From NCBI RefSeq assembly GCF_013410775.1, contig NZ_JACCFH010000001.1, positions 2,728,001 to 2,792,000 of the forward strand: 64,000 bases of DNA, written 5' to 3'. Below the pieces are notes generated by a model. The model ran no database searches. It was not told the DNA's origin and saw only the letters and a list, made by a program, of their open reading frames with translations. The stretch is from Sphaerotilus montanus (GTDB lineage Bacteria > Pseudomonadota > Gammaproteobacteria > Burkholderiales > Burkholderiaceae_C). The position numbers and the translations under genes were made by a program. Numbering within the stretch: position 1 is the first letter of the stretch; each line of letters starts with the position of its first letter. Positions 24,493 through 32,945 of the stretch are shown in pieces.

Positions 24493-26742
24493 ATGACCAA
24501 TAATTTCGTTAAATCCTCCGGATCTGTTTTTCGACGCTTATGCGCAATAGCCTCCCTTCTGTCTTTTCTAACTGCATGCGGCGGCGGTAGCAGTCAGGAC
24601 AACAGTGAATCGCCGCAGAGCGGTCCGGCACTGGCCGGCACAGCAAGTATTGCGACCCCGCTGTCGGCAGCATCGCTGACGGTGAAAGACGCAAACGGCC
24701 AAACCAAGACAGGCACTACCAGATCAGATGGCGGTTTTTCCGTGTCTGCCGAGGGATTGTCCTATCCGGTCATGGTGCGCGTGGAGGTTCCCTCTGCGGA
24801 CAATACGCAGGTTTCAGTTCTGTATGCTGCTTTGAGCAGCCATCCCGATGGCCCAATCTTGGTCTCGCCATTGAGCAGTGCGCAGGCGTCGGCACTATCA
24901 CACAATGAAACGGAACTGCTTTTTAACGTGCTTGGCACTGCACAATCAGCGAGAAATGCCTTGGCTGCGGGTCGCTTTGCTGAAACAGAGGCTGCGCTGC
25001 AAAAACAGGTGATCAACCTTATCGGAGCAGGTAATTTGTCGACCTTGCTGAATGGGACTACGACTTTGACGCGGGCGACGATTCAAGGAGGTGTGCAAGC
25101 TATATCAAAATTGCTAACCCAGACCGCATCGCTAGTGGGGCAGGCAGAATTGGCGCGCGCGGTGGGCGGCTCAGTCGGTAGTGTCTCGCTGGCCTGCGAT
25201 GTGCAATCGCTGCGACTAGGTGGCAATGGTAGCGTGCGCCCCACGTGTCTGACAGGATCGGACACGTCTTTGTCTTCAAGTTTCATGGGTGATATACGCC
25301 CCGTTGCCGTGAGTCACCCTGCCAGCGCCGATGCCTGGGCCGATGAACTAGCAGGCGTCAACCTTGGCCGCAACTGGAAGCACTTCACGCCGCAGGTCGA
25401 TGCAACACAGTTGCAACAGGCGCTGGAGCGCAAACTCAAGAGCGAAATCTCTACATTGTGGTCGGGCGGGGGAATTGCCTCTTTTCCAGAAACCCAGGGT
25501 ATTGCTGACGGCAGCATACAGGAACTCGTCGATTCGGTGATTGGTATCCAATGGGCGAAGCTGGGGGCAGTCTTGAAGGCACCGGAAGTATCAAACTTGA
25601 CTTTCGAGTACCAAGTGCTGCGCACGCTGTTGGGATCGACGGCAGGCCGGAAGCAGATATTTCCATTCATGCAGATTGACGCGGTTCGGCTGGCGGTGCC
25701 ATCCACCCTTGATCGTGAACGCACGCTCAATGCTTTTGGACCGGCCATCGAAGCTTTCGCCAAGCAGTGGCTGCTCGCGCCTGACAACCGCGCTGCTACG
25801 GCGAGTGCGCCCTCGGGTGTTCGTGAAGTGCAAGCCGCATTTGAAGCCCTCTACAACTATCTGACAAGTAACAGCCCTTTGCAGGCCAGCGAAATAGAAA
25901 TAGTGAGATTAGGTGATGCATGGATCAAAGCGGCAAATCAGCTTCCTGATGCTTTGGCGACGCTGAGGGCCGCGGCTATTGCATACGCCCAAGCCTCCGT
26001 ACAGTTTGGCATCCAGTGCGCGACGGCGGCCGTGGTCAAGGCATCTGATAACAGCGCTTGCTTGGCTTCGGGTGCCGCAGCTCAACGCACTGGTTTGGCA
26101 TACCAGTTAGCGCTGTCATCGGTGACCCAGAGTGCGCCGCCCACGGCAGCGCAGTTCTATACTCGCTTCCTCACTGCTCTGGGGACGTTCATCTCCAACA
26201 CCTGGGATCAGCATCACGACAGCATTTACCCGGTGCAGGGGTTGATCGATACCCCGCCGGTTACATACTCGCCAGTGGTCGCGCGGGTACAAGCCTATGA
26301 CGGCCTTTGGACGCCCGAGTGTTGTCTGACAAGCAAGGAGTTGTCGTCCCGACGGTCCGGCATGCTGTATGTCGTGGACGGAGCATCCGTCCGTTTCAAA
26401 GAGGATGTCACCGGCAGGCTTCTCGTCGATACCGAGCCTGATGCACCCCTGCTTCGACTGGACATTGATACCTTCTCGGCAGCGGGGCCGCGCGGCCAAG
26501 CCCTCTCACCGACGACCTTTGATGCTCTCCTGAGGCCCGGTAGCGTGGTCGACGCCTATCTCATCGGCTGCGCGCAGGCCGACGAGGCCTGCATGGCACG
26601 CTTCCAACTCAGCCGGATCGAGCCGGGTACTACCGCCTATTCCACAGCTACCTTCGATACCACTTTGATGAATCAGATCCGCCGATCGGGTGGTATGGGC
26701 GACGGCATGACCACACTTCACGTGTTGTCGACCACGCAGTGA
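24493..26742 (+). CDS. Large predicted lipoprotein of unknown function
   Basis: A 749-aa protein with a lipoprotein signal peptide (FRRLCAIASLLSFLTACGGGSS, lipobox LTAC, Cys near residue 29, then Gly/Ser linker). Residues about 45-100 (AGTASIATPLSAASLTVKDANGQTKTGTTRSDGGF) resemble a carboxypeptidase-regulatory-like beta-sandwich module. The remaining 600 residues are alpha-helical with no family I can name, and paired cysteines occur near CCL and CAQADEAC in the C-terminal third. GC content is intermediate between the AT-rich genes before it and the core genes after it. Confidence 0.65.
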   Translation: MTNNFVKSSGSVFRRLCAIASLLSFLTACGGGSSQDNSESPQSGPALAGTASIATPLSAASLTVKDANGQTKTGTTRSDGGFSVSAEGLSYPVMVRVEVPSADNTQVSVLYAALSSHPDGPILVSPLSSAQASALSHNETELLFNVLGTAQSARNALAAGRFAETEAALQKQVINLIGAGNLSTLLNGTTTLTRATIQGGVQAISKLLTQTASLVGQAELARAVGGSVGSVSLACDVQSLRLGGNGSVRPTCLTGSDTSLSSSFMGDIRPVAVSHPASADAWADELAGVNLGRNWKHFTPQVDATQLQQALERKLKSEISTLWSGGGIASFPETQGIADGSIQELVDSVIGIQWAKLGAVLKAPEVSNLTFEYQVLRTLLGSTAGRKQIFPFMQIDAVRLAVPSTLDRERTLNAFGPAIEAFAKQWLLAPDNRAATASAPSGVREVQAAFEALYNYLTSNSPLQASEIEIVRLGDAWIKAANQLPDALATLRAAAIAYAQASVQFGIQCATAAVVKASDNSACLASGAAAQRTGLAYQLALSSVTQSAPPTAAQFYTRFLTALGTFISNTWDQHHDSIYPVQGLIDTPPVTYSPVVARVQAYDGLWTPECCLTSKELSSRRSGMLYVVDGASVRFKEDVTGRLLVDTEPDAPLLRLDIDTFSAAGPRGQALSPTTFDALLRPGSVVDAYLIGCAQADEACMARFQLSRIEPGTTAYSTATFDTTLMNQIRRSGGMGDGMTTLHVLSTTQ

Positions 26743-26743
26743 A

Positions 26744-27031
26744 GAACATGTATCACGCAAGTTCAGCAGCACTGTGATCGCCGTGGATGTCGCAGAACGA
26801 GTACGAGATTTAGTGCGAGAGACCTGTGATGCCTTCGAGATTCGCATTGTGAAAGGCGTGGTGAGCAAGGAACATGTGCATATTCTGGTGAGCTGTCCAC
26901 CGAGTATGGCGCTGAGCGAAATCATGAGGCGAATCAAGGGGCGAACGGCAGCGAATCTGTCTGAGTAGTATCCGTAGATCAAGAAGAGGTACTGTGGGCG
27001 GTATTTCTGGACGCGAGGGTATTTTGTTTGA
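26744..27031 (+). pseudogene. Remnant of an IS200/IS605-family Y1 transposase (tnpA)
   Basis: One frame across this interval reads SRKFSSTVIAVDVAERVRDL, then the HUH motif in KEHVHILVSCPP, MRRIKGRTAANLSE, two TAG codons (26966, 26975), and IKKRYCGRYFWTRGYF. This is the usual IS200 TnpA order: His-x-His, then the K(R)G(R) helix, then the WxRGYF end. The N-terminus is missing and the catalytic Tyr helix is absent, so it is dead. Accounts for the 313-bp gap between the large lipoprotein and the flavoprotein gene. Confidence 0.75.
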
Positions 27032-27055
27032 TGGCTTCCGGCTAAACTCGCTCGG

Positions 27056-28345
27056 ATGTCTGCCTCCTCCGTTCCCCTCCACATCGCCGTCATCGGCGCC
27101 GGCCCCGCCGGCCTCATGGCCTGCGAAACCCTCCTCGCCGGCGGCGCCCGCGTCACGCTGTACGACGCCATGCCCTCCGTCGGCCGCAAGTTCCTGCTCG
27201 CCGGCAAGGGCGGCCTGAACCTCACCCACAGCGAACCCGCCACCACCTTCCGCGCCCGCTACGCCGAGCGCCAGCCCGAAGTCTCCGCCTGGCTCGACCG
27301 ACTCGACGCCGACGGCCTGCGCGCCTGGGCCGCCGAGCTGGGCATCAGCACCTTCGTCGGCAGCTCCGGCAAGGTCTTCCCCGCCGAGATGAAGGCCGCG
27401 CCGCTGCTGCGCGCGTGGCTGCACCGGCTGCGTGCCGCGGGCCTGACGCTGCACATGCGCCACCGCTGGAATGGCGCGCTGACACCCGCACCCGCCGACG
27501 CCAGCCCCGATTCCGCCCGCTGGACGCTGCAGTTCGACACCCCGAGCGGCACGAAGACCGTCCACGCCGACGCCGTCGTGCTCGCCCTCGGCGGCGCGAG
27601 CTGGGCGCGGCTTGGCTCGGACGGCGCGTGGCAGCCGTGGCTGGCGGGGCAGGGCGTGGACGTGCGCCCGCTCGTGCCGTCCAACTGCGGCTTCGACATC
27701 GCCTGGAGCGAACACCTCAAGGGCAAGCAGGCCGGCGCGCCGCTCAAGGGCGTGCGCCTGACCTTCACCGACCGCCTCGGCCACCATTTCAGCCGCCTGG
27801 GTGAAGCCGTGGTCAGCGCCAACGGCATCGAAGGCAACCTCGTCTACGCGGCGTCCGCGCTGCTGCGCGACGAGATCGCGGCGAACGGCCACGCCGACCT
27901 GCACCTCGACCTGCTGCCCGCCAAGGACTTGCCGACGCTGACCACCGCGCTCGCCAAGGGCCGCGGCGCCCGCTCGATGCCCAACCACCTGAAGGAACAG
28001 GTGGGGCTGACCGGCGTGAAGGCGGCGCTGCTGCGCGAGGGGCTGGACGCGGCGCAGTGGACCGCGCTGTGTGCCGATCCGGCCGCGCTCTCTGGCCGCA
28101 TCAAGGCGCTGCCGCTGCGCCTGACCGCCCCGCGCCCGATCGACGAGGCGATCAGCAGCGCGGGCGGCGTACGGCTGGAGGCGATGGACGCGGGGCTGAT
28201 GCTGTCCGCGCTGCCGGGTGTGTTCTGCGCCGGCGAGATGCTCGACTGGGAAGCGCCGACCGGCGGCTACCTGCTGACCGCGTGTTTCGCCAGTGGCCGG
28301 GTAGCAGGCCAGGGCGCATTGGCCTTGCTGGCGAACAAGGGCTGA
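27056..28345 (+). CDS. HI0933/YhiN-like FAD-dependent flavoprotein (TIGR03862-type)
   Basis: A 429-aa protein with an N-terminal dinucleotide-binding motif (IAVIGAGPAGLMACE), the family hallmark GRKFLLAGKGGLNLTHSE, a second FAD contact VVLALGGASWARLGSDG, and the C-terminal GEMLDWEAPTGGYLLTACFASGR that closes the flavin site. This matches the PP_4765-like branch of HI0933 flavoproteins. The physiological substrate is unknown. Starts immediately after the tnpA remnant, so its native upstream region may have been replaced. Confidence 0.85.
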   Translation: MSASSVPLHIAVIGAGPAGLMACETLLAGGARVTLYDAMPSVGRKFLLAGKGGLNLTHSEPATTFRARYAERQPEVSAWLDRLDADGLRAWAAELGISTFVGSSGKVFPAEMKAAPLLRAWLHRLRAAGLTLHMRHRWNGALTPAPADASPDSARWTLQFDTPSGTKTVHADAVVLALGGASWARLGSDGAWQPWLAGQGVDVRPLVPSNCGFDIAWSEHLKGKQAGAPLKGVRLTFTDRLGHHFSRLGEAVVSANGIEGNLVYAASALLRDEIAANGHADLHLDLLPAKDLPTLTTALAKGRGARSMPNHLKEQVGLTGVKAALLREGLDAAQWTALCADPAALSGRIKALPLRLTAPRPIDEAISSAGGVRLEAMDAGLMLSALPGVFCAGEMLDWEAPTGGYLLTACFASGRVAGQGALALLANKG

Positions 28346-28361
28346 AGGACCGGGCGGGCGG

Positions 28362-29018
28362 TCAGGCGCGCCGACGGCGCGCCACGGACCCCACCACACC
28401 AAGACCCGCCAGCATCAGCGCCATCGAGGCTGGCTCTGGCACGGCGCTGACGTTCATGAAGCTGCCCGCGAGGGGCGTCAGGCCGCCCAGGCCGCCGGCG
28501 GTGGTGCCAGAGAAGGAGATGAACTCCGAGGCCGGGTAGCCGCCCGAAAATCCGAAGTAGCCGCCATGCACTTGACCGGCCGCGAGTGCATCCTCGCCGG
28601 TGATGTTGACGGGCAATCCGGCGCTGTCTGCCGTGCCGTTCCAGTACAGGAACGCAGCGTGTTCCTCGGTGCCGAAGACGGCGGAAAACTGTCCGATGGC
28701 GCTGAGGTTCTGGGTGCTGTTCCAGGTGGCCTCCGACACGTACACCTTGCTCCAGGTGAAATACTCCGACCACGCTTCGGCGTTGGCTGGCGCCGTGGTG
28801 CTGACGGCAAAGGCGGTGATGGCCTCTTGCGAGTAGTTGTAGATCCCGTATGACGCCCCCATGCCGAAGCCGTCACTCCAAGCGCATTCCTCGATCGTCA
28901 CGCCGCTGGCGGATGTGAGCGACGTGCATTCGGATTGCACAGCCAAGGCATGGCTGTGCGTGGAACTCAGGGCCAGCACGGCCAGCAGACTGCTGGAGAT
29001 CAGAGGGCGGATGTTCAT
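28362..29018 (-). CDS. PEP-CTERM sorting-domain protein
   Basis: A 218-aa protein with an N-terminal signal peptide (SSSLLAVLALSSTHSHALA) and a C-terminal PEP-CTERM tag: VPEPAS, a hydrophobic helix (MALMLAGLGVVGSV), then ARRRRA. Such proteins are sorted by an exosortase (EpsH/XrtA), usually in exopolysaccharide-producing bacteria; no exosortase gene is in this window. The central domain is beta-rich with Gly/Ser/aromatic content and no recognised family. Convergent with the flavoprotein gene (16 bp between). Confidence 0.85.
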   Translation of the reverse strand: MNIRPLISSSLLAVLALSSTHSHALAVQSECTSLTSASGVTIEECAWSDGFGMGASYGIYNYSQEAITAFAVSTTAPANAEAWSEYFTWSKVYVSEATWNSTQNLSAIGQFSAVFGTEEHAAFLYWNGTADSAGLPVNITGEDALAAGQVHGGYFGFSGGYPASEFISFSGTTAGGLGGLTPLAGSFMNVSAVPEPASMALMLAGLGVVGSVARRRRA

Positions 29019-29116
29019 GGGAAACCTCGAAGGGGACTTGTGTGGATGCAGTGAAGAGGGAACTTTTTCACTTTAACCATCCAAGGCCGGCGAACCATCC
29101 CCTTGGGCAGAGGGGT

Positions 29117-32100
29117 TCAAGTGGCGGCTTCGTCGTGGTAGACCATCCGCGCCGCGCCGCGTGTCTGCGCCTTCCACCACGCCAGCGCAGCGTCACTCGG
29201 GAAAAAGCGCACCGCGTCGCCGAGGTCCACATCCCCCGTGGCCGTCTCGCGCTGGATGCGCAGCCGCACGTTGACGCCTTGTGGGCGCGTGTCTTCGCCG
29301 AACTCGGAGGGCGGCGCCGGGCGCGCCGGGTGCTCGGCCAGCAGCGCGTCGAACGCCGGCAGCGTGTCCGTCACCGGGACGAGCAGGTGCCGCGCCCGCT
29401 GGCTGCGCGCCGTGGCGAGGTCGGTGATCTGCTGCACGTTGAAGCGTACGCCGCCGCTGAAGCGGTCCGGCTGCGCCTTGCCGGTGAGGATGAGCAGCTC
29501 GTCGTCTTTCAGCAGCGCGAGGTTGGCGTTCAGCAGGTCTTCGGCGACGACCGACTCGACCGCGCCGGTCTTGTCGTCGAGCTTGAAGATCGCCACCTTG
29601 CCGCGCTGGCCGTTGACGATGCGCAGGTCGGTGACGATGCCAGCCAGTGTCTGCGGGTCGCGGCTGTCGCTGAGGTCCTCGATGCGGCGGCGGGCGAACT
29701 GGCGCACCTCGGCTTCCACCTGGTCGAACAGGTGGCCCGAGAAGTAGTAGCCCAGCGCGACCTTCTCGTGCGTGAGCCGGGTCTTCACGTCCCAGGTCTC
29801 GACGACGGGATAGTCCGGCTCGCGGGTCGAGCTGCCGTGGTCGTCGTCCGCGCCACCGAAATCGAACAGGCCGACCTGGTCCGCGTGCGCCGCCTGTGAA
29901 TCGGCGTATTCGAGCGCGAGGCTGACGCTGGCGAGCAGTTGCGCCCGGCCGTCCAGACCGAGCGGGTGCAGCTTGTCGAAGGCGCCCGCCTTGATCAGCG
30001 CCTCGATCACGCGCTTGTTGAGGCTCTTGCGGTCCACACGCGCCGCGAAATCGAACAGCGAGCGGAACGGCCCGCCCTCGGTGCGCGCCCGGATGATGGC
30101 CTCGATCGCGCCCTGGCCCGTGCCCTTGACGGCGCCCAGCCCGTAGCGGATCAGCTTGTTGCCCGCCTTGCCCGGCGCCGGCTCGAAGCGGTAGACGCCG
30201 AGGTTGATGTCGGGCGCTTCAAACGCGATCCCGAAGTTCTTCATCGCGTCGTCGCGCAACACCTTGAGCTTGTCGGTGTCGTCGAGTTCGATGGTCATGT
30301 TGGCCGCGAAGAACTCGGCCGTGTGGTGGACCTTGATCCAGCCGGTGTGGTACGCCAAGAGCGAGTAGGCGGCGGCGTGCGACTTGTTGAAGCCGTAGCC
30401 CGCGAACTTCTCCATCAGGTCGAAGACCTCGTCGGCCTTGTCCTGGCTGATGTCCTTCTCGGCCGCGCCCTTGCGGAAGATGGCGCGGTGGGTGGCCATC
30501 TCGTCGGCCTTCTTCTTGCCCATCGCGCGGCGCAGCATGTCCGCACCACCCAGCGAGTAGCCGCCCAGCACCTGCGCGGTCTGCATCACCTGTTCCTGGT
30601 AGACCATGATCCCGTAGGTCTCGGCGAGCACCTTCTCCACCAGCGGGTGCGGGTACTCGACCACCTCGCGGCCGTGCTTGCGCGCCACGAAGCTGGGGAT
30701 CAGGTCCATCGGGCCCGGGCGGTACAGGGCGTTCAGCGCGATCAGGTCTTCCAGCCGGCTCGGCTTGGCGTCGCGCAGCATCCGCTGCATCCCGCCCGAT
30801 TCGAACTGGAACACCGCCTCGGTCAGCCCGTCGGAGAACAGCTTGTAGACGGCCGCATCGTCCAGCGGGATGGTCTCGAAGGCGAAGTCCTTGCGGTGCT
30901 CGTGGCGGGTGACGATGAACTCCTTGGCGAGTTCGAGGATCGTCAGCGTCGCCAGCCCCAGGAAGTCGAACTTCACGAGGCCGATCGCCTCCACGTCGTC
31001 CTTGTCGTACTGGCTGACCGCGGAGTCGCTGCCGGGCTGCTGGTACTGCGGGCAGAAGTCGGTGATCTTGCCGGGGGCGATCAGCACGCCGCCCGCGTGC
31101 ATGCCGATGTTGCGCACCATGCCTTCGACGCGCATGGCCAGGCTCAGCAGCTCGGCCACCTCTTCCTCGTTCTTCTCGCGCTCCTCCAGCTCGGGCGCTT
31201 CCTTGCGCGCGTAGATGACGCCGCTGTCCGGCTCGTCCGGCACGCGGGCCAGCGTCACCGACTTGCCCGGCGGGGCGGGGATCAGCTTGGCGATCGAGTC
31301 CACGTGGCCGTAGCCCATGCCCAGCACGCGGCCGATGTCGCGCAGCGCGGCCTTGGCGGCCATCGTGCCGAAGGTGGCGATCTGGCTCACCGCCGGGCGG
31401 CCGTAGCGCTCCTTGACATAGTCGATGACACGGTCGCGGTTGCCTTGGCAGAAGTCGATGTCGAAGTCGGGCATCGACACGCGCTCGGGGTTCAGGAAGC
31501 GCTCGAACAGCAGGTTGTATTGCAGCGGGTCGAGGTCGGTGATCGACAGCGCGTAGGCAACCAGCGAGCCGGCGCCGGACCCCCGCCCTGGGCCGACCGG
31601 GCAGCCGTTGGCCTTGGCCCAGCGGATGAAGTCCGACACGATCAGGAAGTAGCCGGGGAAGCCCATCTTCAGGATCGTCGTCAGCTCGAATTCCAGCCGC
31701 TCGACGTAGCGCGGGCGTTCCGTGTCGCGCCTGGCCACGTTCGGGTAGAGCAGCTTCAGGCGGTCTTCCAGGCCCTCGAAGGAGAGCTGGCGGAAGTAGT
31801 CGGCCATCGGCATCGGCGTGCCGTCGGCCAGCAGCGGCGTCGGGAAGTTCGGCAGCTGCGGCTTGCCCAGCACCAGCGTCAGGCTGCAGCGCCGGGCGAT
31901 CTCTGCCGTGTTCTCCAGCGCGCCGGGCAGGTCGGCGAAGAGGGCAGCCATCTCGGCTTGCGTCTTGAAATGCTGGTCGCGGCTGAAGCGCTTGACCCGC
32001 TTCGGGTTGCCGATCGTGTCGCCTTCGGCCACGCAGACACGCGCCTCGTGGGCGTCGAAATCATCGGCTTCCAGGAACTGCACCGGGTGCGTGGCGACCA

Positions 32101-32695
32101 CTGGCAGCTTGAGCTTCGCCGCCAGTGGCACCGTGGCGCGCACGTTGGCTTCGTGGCCGGGCAACTGGGCGCGCTGCACCTCCAGGTAGAAGCGCGTCGG
32201 GAACATCGCCGCCAGCCGCTTCGCCAGATCGCGCGCCCGGGGCTGATCCCCCATCGCCAGCGCCTGCCCCACGCAGCCCATCACGCCGCCGGACAGCACG
32301 ATCAGGCCCTCGCCCAGCTCCTCCAGCCAGGCCCACTTCACCCAGGCCTGGTTGTTGCGCTGCACGTTGGTGATCCAGGCCCTTGAGAGCAGCTCGCACA
32401 GGTTCAGGTAGCCCTGCCGGTTCTGCACCAGCAGCAGCAGCCGGGATGGGGGCCGCGCATCGCCCGCGGTGGCCGGGCCTTCGGGTTCGAGCCAGACATC
32501 GGTGCCGAGCAGCGGCTGCACGCCCTTCTTGCGGGCGGCGTTGTAGAACTTGATGGCACCGAAGAGATTGGACAGGTCGGTGATGGCCATGGCGGCCTGG
32601 CCGTCCTTGGCTGCGGCCTTGACCGCGTCATCGATCCGCAGGGTGCCATCGACGACGGAGTACTCGGTGTGGGTGCGCAGGTGGACGAAGTTCAT
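29117..32695 (-). CDS. dnaE: DNA polymerase III alpha subunit
   Basis: A 1192-aa replicative polymerase. The PHP domain at the N-terminus begins NFVHLRTHTEYSVVDG, the catalytic aspartates are in MPDFDIDFCQGNRD, and the finger region has YQEQVMQTAQVLGGYSLGGADMLRRAMGKKK. Tandem helix-hairpin-helix and OB-fold regions follow. The length is usual for DnaE1. The start at 32695 is chosen because MNFVHLRTH is the family N-terminus; the open frame continues upstream to 33493 only by chance antisense to the next gene. Confidence 0.95.
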   Translation of the reverse strand: MNFVHLRTHTEYSVVDGTLRIDDAVKAAAKDGQAAMAITDLSNLFGAIKFYNAARKKGVQPLLGTDVWLEPEGPATAGDARPPSRLLLLVQNRQGYLNLCELLSRAWITNVQRNNQAWVKWAWLEELGEGLIVLSGGVMGCVGQALAMGDQPRARDLAKRLAAMFPTRFYLEVQRAQLPGHEANVRATVPLAAKLKLPVVATHPVQFLEADDFDAHEARVCVAEGDTIGNPKRVKRFSRDQHFKTQAEMAALFADLPGALENTAEIARRCSLTLVLGKPQLPNFPTPLLADGTPMPMADYFRQLSFEGLEDRLKLLYPNVARRDTERPRYVERLEFELTTILKMGFPGYFLIVSDFIRWAKANGCPVGPGRGSGAGSLVAYALSITDLDPLQYNLLFERFLNPERVSMPDFDIDFCQGNRDRVIDYVKERYGRPAVSQIATFGTMAAKAALRDIGRVLGMGYGHVDSIAKLIPAPPGKSVTLARVPDEPDSGVIYARKEAPELEEREKNEEEVAELLSLAMRVEGMVRNIGMHAGGVLIAPGKITDFCPQYQQPGSDSAVSQYDKDDVEAIGLVKFDFLGLATLTILELAKEFIVTRHEHRKDFAFETIPLDDAAVYKLFSDGLTEAVFQFESGGMQRMLRDAKPSRLEDLIALNALYRPGPMDLIPSFVARKHGREVVEYPHPLVEKVLAETYGIMVYQEQVMQTAQVLGGYSLGGADMLRRAMGKKKADEMATHRAIFRKGAAEKDISQDKADEVFDLMEKFAGYGFNKSHAAAYSLLAYHTGWIKVHHTAEFFAANMTIELDDTDKLKVLRDDAMKNFGIAFEAPDINLGVYRFEPAPGKAGNKLIRYGLGAVKGTGQGAIEAIIRARTEGGPFRSLFDFAARVDRKSLNKRVIEALIKAGAFDKLHPLGLDGRAQLLASVSLALEYADSQAAHADQVGLFDFGGADDDHGSSTREPDYPVVETWDVKTRLTHEKVALGYYFSGHLFDQVEAEVRQFARRRIEDLSDSRDPQTLAGIVTDLRIVNGQRGKVAIFKLDDKTGAVESVVAEDLLNANLALLKDDELLILTGKAQPDRFSGGVRFNVQQITDLATARSQRARHLLVPVTDTLPAFDALLAEHPARPAPPSEFGEDTRPQGVNVRLRIQRETATGDVDLGDAVRFFPSDAALAWWKAQTRGAARMVYHDEAAT

Positions 32696-32945
32696 GCGGG
32701 AATTGTAGGCAGCCGTGCCGCCTCCAGATCGCATGTGCTGGATGTGCCGCAAAGTGCCGTTTAACGCGCGCGTCCAGAATTGAGAATATCGCAAAATGAC
32801 GCCGCTTTCACCCCTCTGTTTCCGGTGCATTCCGGGACCGATCAGGGTAAGTTGATCGGCTGAACGCCCACACCATATGCACACGTCGCTGCCGATTGCG
32901 GAACGCAGCGACACGGACGACCTGTATTCAAGGCATGACCATTCA

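Noticed and set aside
29939-32386. Long plus-strand open frame across dnaE
   Set aside because: Antisense to conserved DnaE motifs; composition (His/Val/Arg/Gln) is typical of shadow frames.
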